DNA of 64,000 nt, from assembly GCA_032718475.1 (NCBI GenBank), contig JAUCBJ010004174.1:25664-89663 (forward strand). The letters are read 5' to 3'. Numbering within the stretch: the stretch's first letter is position 1; every line of letters starts with the position of its first letter. The notes below the pieces were generated by a model. That model was not told where the DNA came from, searched no databases, and saw only the letters and a program-made list of their open reading frames with translations. This document shows positions 38,301 through 50,300 of the stretch, piece by piece. Source of the stretch: Nemertoderma westbladi. Lineage: Eukaryota > Xenacoelomorpha > Nemertodermatida > Nemertodermatidae. The translations under genes and the position numbers were made by a program.

Positions 38301-41300
38301 GAAGAGGATACCGGTAATGAGTTGGAGAACGATTCAACACTACCAGCCATTGCCGAATGTGACACGGTTCCACCCTCGCCAGGCGATGAAGGTGCCAGTA
38401 CCAATGACGTGGTTCTACCTCCGACACCTGTTGGTATACTCAGTGTCGGTAATGGCGTGGCTGCACTTCCGCCAGCCCCAGCCCTTGATGGTACTGACGC
38501 GGTTCTACTTCCGCCAAACGTCGGTGAACTCGGTTCCTTCTGTGACATGGAACCGCTTCCACCAGCCTCCTCCGGTAATGATGTAGTTCCTGTTCTGCCT
38601 CCTCCTTTAATCGATGACCAAGTATATCAAGACACCAGTACCGATATACGTCAGGAATCCGTGTATGAAGTTCTGTCCCGTTTGGAGTGCAAAGTGGGTC
38701 TTTGCAACAAGGTAAACATCGTTAATGTTGACGACCGAGACAATGTACTTGATTGTGGATACCGGGCTTTTTCAAGAAAGGGATTCAACATATGGGAACC
38801 TTTATCTGTTAAATTCATTGGGGAGCGAGGCATAGATGCTGGAGGACCTTCGCGCGAATTCATGCGGTTAACATTACAAGCGATCAGGGATTCTGCGTTA
38901 TTCAGCGGCGAGGAAAATTCCAAGAACATCGAACTGGATTACAACAGTAAGTTGCATCAAATAATCTTATGCTGTTTAAATAAATTTAATTAAACTTCTT
39001 AATTTAACTGAACCAAATATAATTACATTTTTATAATATTTAATTATTATATTTTATTTTTCAGGTCTAAACTTAAACAGGTATTACCTGGCGGGAAAGA
39101 TGATAGGTTACTTCATCATACACCGAGGTTCGACTCCTAGTTTCCTATCCCCATTGTTGTATAACATAATTAGTATAACCGATGGATTTATTTCCGCCAC
39201 CCCGGCAGTGACTGATATAGCTGATTATGAACTACGGGACAAAGTTAATAAAGTGAGATATAGATAATTATTTATTTAATAATATAACATAAATATTAAA
39301 TAAACTAATTAAATAACTATTATATTTCGGTTAGGCCTATACAAAATATTGTTAACCATAACTTTACTTTAGATAAGTTCTGCAGAAACATCCGGAGAAT
39401 TCAACACTGCAATAGACGAGGCTACTGATCTGATATCTATGAGTGGTTGTTTCAATATAACTATCCATGGCTTCAGCGACCAAACGAAAATAGATCTTGT
39501 TGGAGCTTTGGCTAAATTCATTGTGATGGATAGAAATCGTCGTGCCATTGAACAGTAAGTTAATCATTAGTATAGTTAATTATCATAATCGCTCAATTAG
39601 TCAATATTAATTTCAGGAACTTTTTACAATTAATTTTAAACTAAACAGTCAAGTGCACTTTAGATTCCAGGATGGTCTAAAAGAAGTTGGATTAATTAAC
39701 GAAATTCTAAGAAATCCCGATGGTTGGCGGGAATTCTTTGTGCATAACGAATGTGTACTTACCTCCGAAGCTGTACAAGATTTGTTTATAATACAATGGT
39801 CAGAGAACAACAATAGTATTCGGAAGAGAAAGGAGAAACGTGTTGCAGCATATTGGCTGGATCTGTTGCAGGATTTGGGAGGTATTTTAAATTTTTTATT
39901 CAAAATTGAATAAAAAATGAAAATCACCACCAATCAAATAATTGATAAACTGTTAATTAATTTATAAATCGATTACTTGCTTAATAATTAATATGTTTCT
40001 TTCTCCTTAATTCATATATTTCTTGATTATTAATGAATGTATTGATTATTGATTAATCTGTTTATTTTTCTTTGAAATTTGTTTAACTGTTGTTTAATAA
40101 TTATGTGTTGCATTATTGTCCCAATAAGCCTAGGTCGCCTCGTATTTGTTTTGGTGTAAAGGTAAACTATACGCCGACAGCCTACAGCGGCCAACTAACA
40201 GCCGACAACAGTTATAAATGTTGCTGGGTGTTAGTTGCCGGCAATCGGCGTAGCGTTTACACCCTCCCGTATCCGTTTAATCGTCCTGCAGTTTAAATTG
40301 ATTTAATTAAATTTTTATATATTTTTAATTTTTAAATTATTGCATTTTTATTACAGACGGGGTTACAGGATATGCATCCGGGCGAGTAGTCGGGCTGAAA
40401 GACCTTCTTATATTTGTGACTGGTATCGATGCTGTTCCCGCACTTGGATTTAACCGGGATCCTTCAGTTGTATTCCTCCACCCCGAGGACGATAACCAAT
40501 ATTACATTGGTCTACCAAGATCAAACACTTGTGGTCTCATTTTAAGTCTACCGATTGTTGGGTCCTACGACGAGTTTAAACGCAATATGATTAGCGCATT
40601 GGAGATAGCGACTACATTCACCGATGATTGAATGAAACTATAAACATTTTAGTAATTGTTTATTATATACTAGAAGTAAAATAGAAAAATTAAGAACTAA
40701 ATTAGAACTATAGTCGTTTTATAGTAATAAAGAACTGTTATTCTTATAATAAAGTAAGAATTAGAAATTATATGTAAGTATGAATCATAAATAGTGCATT
40801 ATATTAGATATTAGAAATAGTAATGTTTGTTTACATTCCCCTAATGATTGGCAACATCGAGGTGTCACCAGCGCAGTATCTTCAAGGAAACTGTCACATA
40901 AGTTAGCGATCTCAGGGATACAGTGTGGCAGTTTGGTAGCGAATATTCTCATAGAGGCTAGAGATTCTATCTCCACGTGGTGGATGTAGTTAGGTGACTG
41001 TAAATAAAGTAGATTTGGCTTTCCTCCCGGGGATAATAGACCGCTACGGCGAATCCGGTGGCTATTGTGATAGACCATTATTAAATCGAGAGTATACTGG
41101 AGAAACGGCAAGTAAACATATCTAACAATTTCTATATGTATAAAGTTTGAAGTATCCAAAAAGGCAAGTTCTAATTCTGCGAAATGATCTAACCAATGCG
41201 ATAATCCAAGTATTGGAATCTTGGACCAAAAAGACTCAATCCTTTGGTTCCTTGTACTTTTACCGTAGATAAACGTTGTACCGTTCAGGGCAGCATCATC

Positions 41301-44300
41301 ATTATGATAGAGTCGAAGAAAGCGCTGGATAATTTCAATGTTGACGTTTTCTGTTCCGCGATCCGAACGTATAATATGCGGAATGCCTCGCAATAAATCG
41401 ATTATTTCTAAAAAATAGGCTGCCACTACGAAAGGATCGTTATTGCTCTGACCGCATTTTAACCACATAATCTTTCTGCTAAAACCGTCCATTCCACCAT
41501 GAATAGCTAAACCGAACGGTTTAAGCTTATCCCATCCGTCAATGTGGAGTAGAAAGTTTGGTCCCTTCGAAAAGTAAGTGCGACGTGTAAGTTTGTGCTT
41601 GATACGGCACAACCGCCCATCCGGATCTAGAATACGCAGCAGTTCGGCAGTTAATTTACGCGGTACATAAATGTTATGTTGGTACATTAAAACATGTTGC
41701 ATCTGCCGGTATCCAGCTGTACTTGGAGAACGATTATCACTAGAGTTTTTATGAAGTTCATTCTGTATGGTATCGACTATCACACCAAAATCAGCCGGAT
41801 TAAACCGTCGATGCAACTTAATTGATGATAAATAACGACGAACGGTTCTACAGGAAATGTACAAACCACAGGATTGCTGCAGTATCTGCGCTATTTCTGC
41901 ATGCGTATATCCCAACCAAAAATTATCAGAAATTTCCTTCCTCCAAGGTTGCGCCGAGACTAATATTGGCAACAATATAATAATCAAAACCAGTGCAGCT
42001 ACCGGTACTGATAGCGTTACAGTAGTAACATATTTCGTCATAATGATTTAAGCTTAAGTTTATAGCTTGTAAGTTTTGTGAAGACAGAAAGTTCCGGTCT
42101 GGTATGCAGTAGGTAAGGTACAGACAGTACCGGTCGCGGTCTGCGTCTGGTATGCAGGTTCCGATTTACACGCCGCCTTTCAGCTCTAGGTACAGTACCG
42201 GTTCGGCATGCAGGTTCCGTTTTTGATTTACACGCCGCCTTTAAGTCAGTTAGTTACATTTTAAATTTCCCTCTTCCTCATCAACATGAGTCAAATCCTC
42301 TAAAAGTCAGCTGATTGATATTAATTTCAACCCGGGTTGATATTAATTTCAACCCGGGTTGATATTAATTTCAACCCGGGTTGATATTAATTTCAACCCG
42401 GGTTGATATTAATTTCAACCCGGGTTGATATTAATTTCAACCCGGGTTGATATTAATTTCAACCCGGGTTGATATTATTTTCAACCCGGGTTGATATTAA
42501 TTTCAACCCGGGTTGATATTAATTTCAACCCGGGTTGAAATTCAAGAAAAAAATGTTGATCAAATTAAAAATTAAAAAAGTAGTGAATTATTTTGGCCGC
42601 TTTCAGCCACCGTACTATCTTCTATAATAACAACAGCTTTTATAATTCATTGGATGATTACAACATAATAATTATAGTTTGAAGTTGTCTAGAAAATTTT
42701 TCGTACACCACCAGGACTACCCTCACACTAATTGATTATCAGACAGAACAAAAAGCTTTTACTTGACTCGTATTGTCTCCTACGACTTGCTTCACGGGCC
42801 GCTAGGCCCGTCTCTAGTATTTTACCCGGTAATAATAATTCTAATTTAAATGTGCAAAATAATCCAAATAATAATTCTAATTTAAATGTGCAAAATAATC
42901 CAAATAATAATTCTAATTTAAATGTGCAAAATAATCCAAATAATGATTCTAATTTAAATGTGCAAAATAATCCAAATAGTAACCCTAATTCTGAACAAAA
43001 TAATTTAAATAATTTAGGTAACAATATTACGTTAAATAATAACCCCGAGGAAATTAAAAATATTATTAATTACGATGCAATTAATACCAACGTAGGGGAG
43101 GCAGGTGGTCCGGCCAACGAGAGCCTGCAAGGCCACGTAGTTGCACAAGGAGTAGCGGGGGTGAGTCAACCCAACGAGAGCCTGCAAGGCCACGTAGTCA
43201 CGCAGGGAGTAGAGGGGGTGAGTCAACCCACCGGGAGCCTGCAAGGCCACGCAGTCGCACAGGGAGAGGCGGGGGTGAGTAGACCCAGCCAGGGTAGAGA
43301 TAGTGCATCGACTAGAGAGGGGTGTGGAAGCGAAGTAGGAGGTAGCGAAGTAAGAGGTGGCGAAAGGGGGGGGGGGGGGGGGGGGGGGGGCTACGGGCAC
43401 CCCACCACAAGAGATTAGTGGCAAGAGGGGGGGGGGGGGGCAGAAATTGTGCCACAAGTGTCGGCGGAGAATGCGCGTGGCGAGTTAGGTGAACCGCGGC
43501 ACCCGATGACAGAGAATAGTAGGGGGATTGCGAGTATCCCCAGGAGTGTCCAGCAAAGCAGAGAGAGAGACATTGGCGCCGTGGGCAGGCGGGCGAGAGG
43601 ACGTCGGGCCCAGTCGGAGGGCGGGGGAAGAACAGTGGAGTTTATCCGGGAGGTCGAAGAGAGATCTTACGAGGCGGATCACTATACTGAAGAGAGAAGA
43701 AGTGAAGAGAATAGAAGAAGCGTTGCTACGAGCAACCGGAGAGGAAGGATGGACAGTGAACCGTCGGTAGAAGAGATGGAGTTAGAGAGTCGGTGGGGTC
43801 GAACTCCGGGAGATTGCCATCGCCCCGGAGAGACGCAGCCTGGTGAGATATACCACACACCGGGAGAAGGGTACAGCATGTACCGGTGTGAGGACGTGAA
43901 CAGGAGAGGGGATCGAAGAGAAACTTCCCGACGGGACATAGCTGCCGATCGAGAGTACGGTAGTCGCAGGGAGGACTTCTTGGAATATTCGAGAAGATTA
44001 AACTTCGGTCCGGAAGGACCCAGGCAGACTGCAGGGCATACTGTAGGCCTTACTGCACATACTATAGGCCATGCTGGAAGATATAGTGTAGGCGATAGGG
44101 TAGCGCGGACAACAGGATTAGATCCGGAAGTCGCGGTATACATACCGGTAGGAAGGCAAGAAGTGGATAGGCCTATACCGGTACCTGCACACCAGTATGA
44201 CTATGATATGCTAGGATATAATATATACCCAGGGGAGGGGGGAGCTATTGCCGATAGATATGGGCCCTAACATGGTAACATCAACCCCAGTACCAAATAT

Positions 44301-47300
44301 AACACCGGTGGGGGGGGGGGGGGGGGGGGGGGGCAGGGTGAAAATTCCCCCATTACAATATCAGCAATATACTCAACCAAGAACAAAAACCCCAAACACC
44401 TCGGACCAAAATAAGTCGTGTGATACAGAGATATGGAGGGGACCGTTACCCCCAATGATATATCCAACGCAGAAAAGGTCGACAGGCCCGACGGGCGAAC
44501 CGCACCAAGCGGCGGGGGAGTCTGCACAGCATCCATCGAGCGTGCTAGAAGTACAAGCGATGGGAATGGCAACACTCATTGACGAACTTGAGACCAGGAT
44601 CGAGCTGCCACCAATGGAGCCGTTCAAATTGGATGGTAGTAGGCCGGAGGAATACCTGCAATTCCAGCGTATGTATAGTAACGAAATATTAACGAAGAAC
44701 CTGACGCAGGCGGAGTGCCTAAAATACTTACAAGTTTACACAGGGGGGCCAGCATACGACATCGTAAGGCAGTACCAAGGTATCGAAGGTGGATTCACGA
44801 CTGCATGGCGGGCCCTAGACAGGGAATTCGGACATCCTGCTAAGATCATCCGACAAACCTTAAGGGGAATAACATCAGGTGGACTACAGGATAACCCTGT
44901 CAGCATCAAGACTTTCGCGAACAGAGTCGAAAATGTGCTAATTGTGCTAAAGACCTTAGATGCGCCTTACGAACTCAACGCATCGAATAACATCACCACA
45001 ATAGCGCAGGCACTACCCATCTGGCTAAGGAACAAATGGCGAAAGATCGCCTTCTCCACCCGCGAGAAGAAAGGTGTGGAACCAGGCGGAGTTGATTACA
45101 GACCCAGTCTACAGTGAGGATAGTTTGGGGAGGGCACTGAAAGCTGAATACATCAGGCCTAAACCCGAACATAGTCCGGCGGATGCATTCCCGAGGGTGA
45201 GACAGTTGCTACCACATGCGGCCACGCAGGGGTCTTGTAGTCCACAGGCAACTGGAAGTAGGGCCACACCGTGGCAGGGACAAAAACAAAACAACAACAC
45301 GAACAAATATAATCCCAACACCCCCAGTAGGCCGAGTCCAAATAACCAAAACACTAAACCGGTAGATATGAACCTACGCGCGATACATGAAGGGCTATAC
45401 AAGGAACGCTACAATCCAGGATACAAATGTCAATTGCATAGAGATGGAACCCACAACACCATGAATTGTAAGCATTGGCAAGCGTTGCCTAAACAAGATC
45501 GGGTAGCCTACGCGGATATAAATGGACTATGTCATCGATGCGTGGTAGAAGGACACAGATTCGGAAAGTGTAGAGAAACATCGATAGAATACGACGAGAC
45601 TGATGAGAGTGGAGGCCAAACTATGGCTACGAGCAAGACGGGAGCAAGGAGAAAGAGAACGGTACTACTCGAAACAGTACCAGTGAGAATAACAGGAGAG
45701 GATGGGCTATCGGTCACAACATTAATGTTGATCGATAGTGGAGCAGCATTCACGCTAACGGAGGGTTGGGTGGCCGAAAAGATAGGGTTACGAACGAGGC
45801 CAAGCAAGATGGCGGTAACAACTATCTCGAGTAAAGACGAGGTCTTGAAGATGAGAACGGGGCGTTGTAAAATATCAGCGATAACGCCAGGGTGCAATTA
45901 TGGGGCGACCATCGATCCCATTCAAATAATAGAATCGATTAATATTAATGCCAGGCGACCCACAAAGATCGAGGTCGAACAATACCAGTACCTGGACAAC
46001 ATCGATTTCTCCGTGCCCGAACTGGACGTCCCGAAAGTATCTCTCATAGTCGGAATGGACTGCCCGACGGCCCACGGGAGAACGGCCATGCTCGGAGATG
46101 ATGGGGGGAGAGGCCCGATGGCGATTTGCACGCCATTCGGATGGACACTCAGCGGCCCAATCAAGTCTAGAATTCCGTTCAGCGTGTCGGAATCCTCAGG
46201 GTGCATGTTTGCTATGAGAGAAATAGAGGACGGAGGAACAGAGGAGAAACTAGAGACGGGCGATGGGGAGGACCCATACGAGAAGCAGGCCAAGGAAGAA
46301 AACCAGGAGTCGGGGATGGGTATGGATCTGGAACCACGCATGGTGGAGCATGGTGAAAGGGTGGAGGACAGAGAACTACCGCCGACTGATGAGTCAGGAA
46401 GAGAAACAACAACAAGAGAGTGGGCGGACGAGAATGGGGAGTATCGGCATGGGGATAGAGAAGTGTGGACAGCGAGATGCCGAGATGTCCGGAGAGGTGT
46501 CCGGATCAGACGCCGGTCCAGTTGAGAGGCATACCGTGGGGAGGAGGCCGAGTAAGAAGACAAGGTGGAAAGGGAGAGGATGTGGGAAGATTAGACCAGG
46601 GGCAGAGAAGCCCATGATGAAACGTGACAAAGGAGGCAGGAAAGTGGGAGAGGGCGTGTTGTACACGCATAAGGGGGTGGCAGAGTGCGAAGGGGCATTA
46701 AATGGTAAGCCATTACGTGTACCGAAGGATGACCGGGGGTCATCGGGGGCTAGGTAATAAGAAAATAATATCACCTATAATGTTTCTTCAGTTTAAATAT
46801 GGTTACTATCATTTTAAAAAGAAACCAATTCAGGATCAAGTACCTCACATGTTGCTATGTTCAGACCATAATTTGCCAGCCAATCATGTCATTTCTTGTT
46901 GCCAAGGCAACCAAAAATATTATTTAATATGTGAAAATTCCATCAGAATCATTTTATATGTTCTTCAGATGCATATCAATATGTTACATAGTCAACATTC
47001 ATGATCACAAGCGAAGTCATTATTCTGTTGTTTCCATAGCCACGGGCATATTTTAGTATTATGTAGTTATAGTAACGTATTTGGCATTTTATTGACATTG
47101 TAAGTTAATCATATTAAAGATTATTGAAAAAAATTGTGTGGAGTCTGCTACAGTTATTTTATTTAACAAAGTCTTGAATTTTAACCATAGCAACGGGAGT
47201 TTTGATCCTAATTCGGGAGTGACTTGTTAAAAATACTCAAAATTCGGTTTAATGTACATTTCAGTATTTTGTAGCATGAGATGCTGTAGAAATTACAAAA

Positions 47301-50300
47301 TTATATTCGAATGACCTTAATGTAATTAGCAACGAAAGTTTTCCTTAGCAACCGGGGTCTTTATTTTACCAACATCGCGTTTTATAGTGATAACATGTTT
47401 TTTATTGAGCTGTAAAGATTAAATAACAGTAGTAAGTTATCCTTGGCAACGTTGAATTGTGTATAGCAACAGCGAGTTACCTTAGCAACGGTTAGTTTCA
47501 CAAGGTAGCAACGAGTTTTCAAATACTGTAATTACCAAGTTTTCTACATCAATGTTGAATCTTACTTATCAATGGCGAGTTTTCCTTAGCAATATATTTA
47601 CAGAATATTTTAAATATTTTATATGGTATCAGAAATAATAAATACTGGTATTTTACTGTACCAGTACCTACAGTATGTAGCTATATAATAAATTATATTA
47701 CTCTCGGTGTGCTACTCACAGATATTGCTTGTCGGTTACATAGTTTTTGGTTAGATGGGATACCGATATGGAATTTATACTAAATACTTGTGGTATATGT
47801 TTAACTGTATGGTATATGTTTAACTGTACGAAAATTGACACTGCATATCTGGTGATAAACCTCTCCTGTGGCAGGAAAATCACCAATATCGTGTAAGAAA
47901 GCTCTAAGCTCTTTGACCAAGCGCTGCTGTATTTGTCACAATTTGCTAATAGCGTTTGTTGGAATGATAGCGTTTTTACAGGAACGAGTGTAAATCCATG
48001 TTTATCTATATCTCTCGACTTTCCATAATGTTGGGAACCAGAACGTTGTTTGTTGTGTGTTTCTTGATGATTACTATCACCAGCCCCTCTTTTTCTACTT
48101 AGACGTAATAATTATTTTGAGTTAGTATATTTTTCTCTGCATTTTGAATGCACTGACTGACCTTTAGCAGGGGATATATTTTCCTTTCGTATTATGCTTG
48201 CTCTGATATTTCCATAAAAACCACTTCAAACAGAAGTTTTCATATAAAAATCGAAAATTTGTACATAAACTACACAATTAAATTTTCTGATAATCAGAAT
48301 AATTCTGTATATCATAAGCAAATGCCTCTTAAACAAGGCTGAACAACGAACTACCAATGGTTTTATTCAATTTAATTAGCTTCGTGGTTGCATTTCCTTT
48401 AGATATTGCTTTTCTAATAAATATTAAAAATTTAAATGTATCAGTACAAACCCTTTTCTCCTAAATTGACTACATTATCCTCAGCTGTAAGTCTCATTGC
48501 AAATTATACATCAATCGTGATAACTATCCATATCGGTATCCCATCTAACCAAAAACTATCTAACCGACAAGCAATATCTGTGAGTAGCACACCAACCGAG
48601 AGTAATATAAATTATTATATAGCAAGGTACTGGTACAGTAAAATACCAGTATTTATTATTTCTGATACCATACATACATACATACATACATACATTGCAA
48701 CAATGGGAACACGCAATACGGATATGTTTCCAAAATTTCATAAATTTACTGTACAATTAATTTCGACGATGTAATTCTCATAGTTGTCATGGTAACCGGG
48801 ATTCAAAAACTGCCCCATCGGATTCTCCGATAGTGATTTGGGTGGGGTAGGTCAAGGTTAGAATTCCGTAGGATTATAGGAAATGGGTGATTTATGTATG
48901 ACTTTCTGTTGCCATGGTGAAATGGTCTATTTAACCAAGTTCCAACAACCCGATTATGGCCGATTTTGGATATGTTGATAAGCATAAAATTTGGGTCTAG
49001 AAATTATTAAATTAAATTCTGTTGCAATTTGTCCGAGGTTGAGCCCTATTTTGACTGGACTACTATTCTAGTGAACACATTTAAAGTGTATTTAGCGTTA
49101 ATGATAGCCGACCAATCATACTTTGGGAGGGAGGCCTGTATACTATTCTAGTGAACACATTTAAAGTGTATTTAGCGTTAATGATAGCCGACCAATCATA
49201 CTTTGGGAGGGCGGCCTGTATACTATTCTGCCAACGTTCAATATTATTATACTGACTCAACGTACCTTTTTCGGTGGTTCTTCCTTCTTCTTTGGTTTGG
49301 ATTTCAGTACCGGTAATTTAGTACCTGCAGCTGCAGCTTGGCATCTAAAATTAAATTAACAATTATATTTAAAATATTGGCGACATTATCTGTTATTATA
49401 GCCGCTCGCTGAAGGTTGGCAGTCCTGACTCGCCCCACAAGACACTATCAATAGTGACGGCAGTTTAAATGTTGCAATATTTACTATTAATTTTAGGAAA
49501 TTAATATATTAAAATACAATAAGTATCAACGTGTTTCACGTTATAAATAACAACGCGAGAGTGGTGGATATAAATAGCCAACAAGTATTTACAGTGAAAT
49601 GCGGTTACTCGCTACGCTATCATGACATCCTTGTATCTCTCTGATACGGGACTGTTTCTATAAATATTTCTAACTCGAGACGGGAGTGAGATAAAGTCCT
49701 AATAAATATCCAATGTAATAAACAATTACAAACATTAATAAAAAGATAATTCAACTTTAGTCTACTTAGCTATGTTACTAGAGATACACGGAGTTGCTTC
49801 CGTTGTTTACGGTTATTGCGGTTACTAATCTACATTTATAATATCCGAAATCCAAACACTTATTTTATTATTAACCCAACTATATGATTACTGCGGACCG
49901 CTAAAAATATATAAAATATAATTTATAATGAAGGCATTAAACCATCGGAATGAATGTCTGTCTGATCGACACAGTAAATCCTTCAACTCTTTCATAAGAA
50001 CTTTGGTTCCCATTTAGCGACCAATAAAACCTTGATTGTTAGTTGGGTTAATAAATTAATATTAAATATAATTTAATGTTTCTATAGTTATAATTTCCAG
50101 AGTTTCCTTAGTTTACCTTACGTACTTTAGCTACTATATTTAATATCGTAATAAGTCTAAAAATAATGAAACTTTAATGAATTTCGTATGAGAACATCAA
50201 CACAAAAATCACGGGAATTCATTTAAAATGAAGTAAAGAGGATGAATAAACGGAAACTGGCAGTAGTTTTGGTCGGAGCCGGGCTGCTAACTGGCTCCGT

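Larger units (their letters stand above)
36894..42614. mobile_element. Integrase-type DNA transposon carrying a HECT ligase gene (IS3EU-like?)
   Basis: The left end TACGGTGGCTGAAAGCGG and the right end CCGCTTTCAGCCACCGTA are exact reverse complements for about 90 bases, and CTATCT flanks both sides. Inside the terminal repeats are inverted arrays of CAACCCGGGTTG-cored units. Two convergent genes follow: HECT on plus and DDE integrase on minus. A 6-bp target duplication, TA-starting ends and an IS3-like integrase core recall the eukaryotic IS3EU superfamily; this assignment is from memory. Perfect termini and open genes indicate recent insertion, later than the Helentron array it sits in. Confidence 0.88.
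21866..42817 (+). mobile_element. Head-to-tail array of ten Helentron-like units
   Basis: Ten units abut directly. Each starts TTAG plus a short hairpin plus TTACTGTAAG and ends with a 6-base-stem hairpin, TC(A/T) and CTAG. Just inside the 5' end lies ACTCTAACGATTTTGATG, resembling the 5' region of many invertebrate Helitrons as I remember them. The 5' terminal sequence (TTAGGAACCGA or TTAGCAAGTCG) recurs inverted just before the 3' hairpin (TCGGTTCCTTA or CGACTTGCTTC), the asymmetric inverted repeat of Helentron/Helitron2 elements. No Rep/helicase gene is present, so all units are non-autonomous. The array splits a BEL/Pao gag. Confidence 0.78.
35960..42817 (+). mobile_element. Helentron-like unit 10, split by the HECT/integrase transposon
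   Basis: Starts with the TTAGCAAGTCG type and ends CGACTTGCTTC, hairpin, TCTCTAG. Removing 36894-42614 and one target copy leaves about 1,131 bases. The interior shares a segment with unit 4. Confidence 0.75.
46761..49265. other. ERICH3 intron, non-coding
   Basis: AT-rich intron with no supported exon. It holds many short (C)TTAGCAAC and CATAGCAAC words between 47180 and 47600, an inverted-repeat element (47622-48672), X-box-like palindromes and an 80-bp duplication. Confidence 0.55.

Noticed and set aside
39101-39150. GGTTCGACTCC resembling a tRNA B box
   Set aside because: Lies in HECT exon 2, codes for conserved residues after the IHRG motif, and has no A box or cloverleaf around it.
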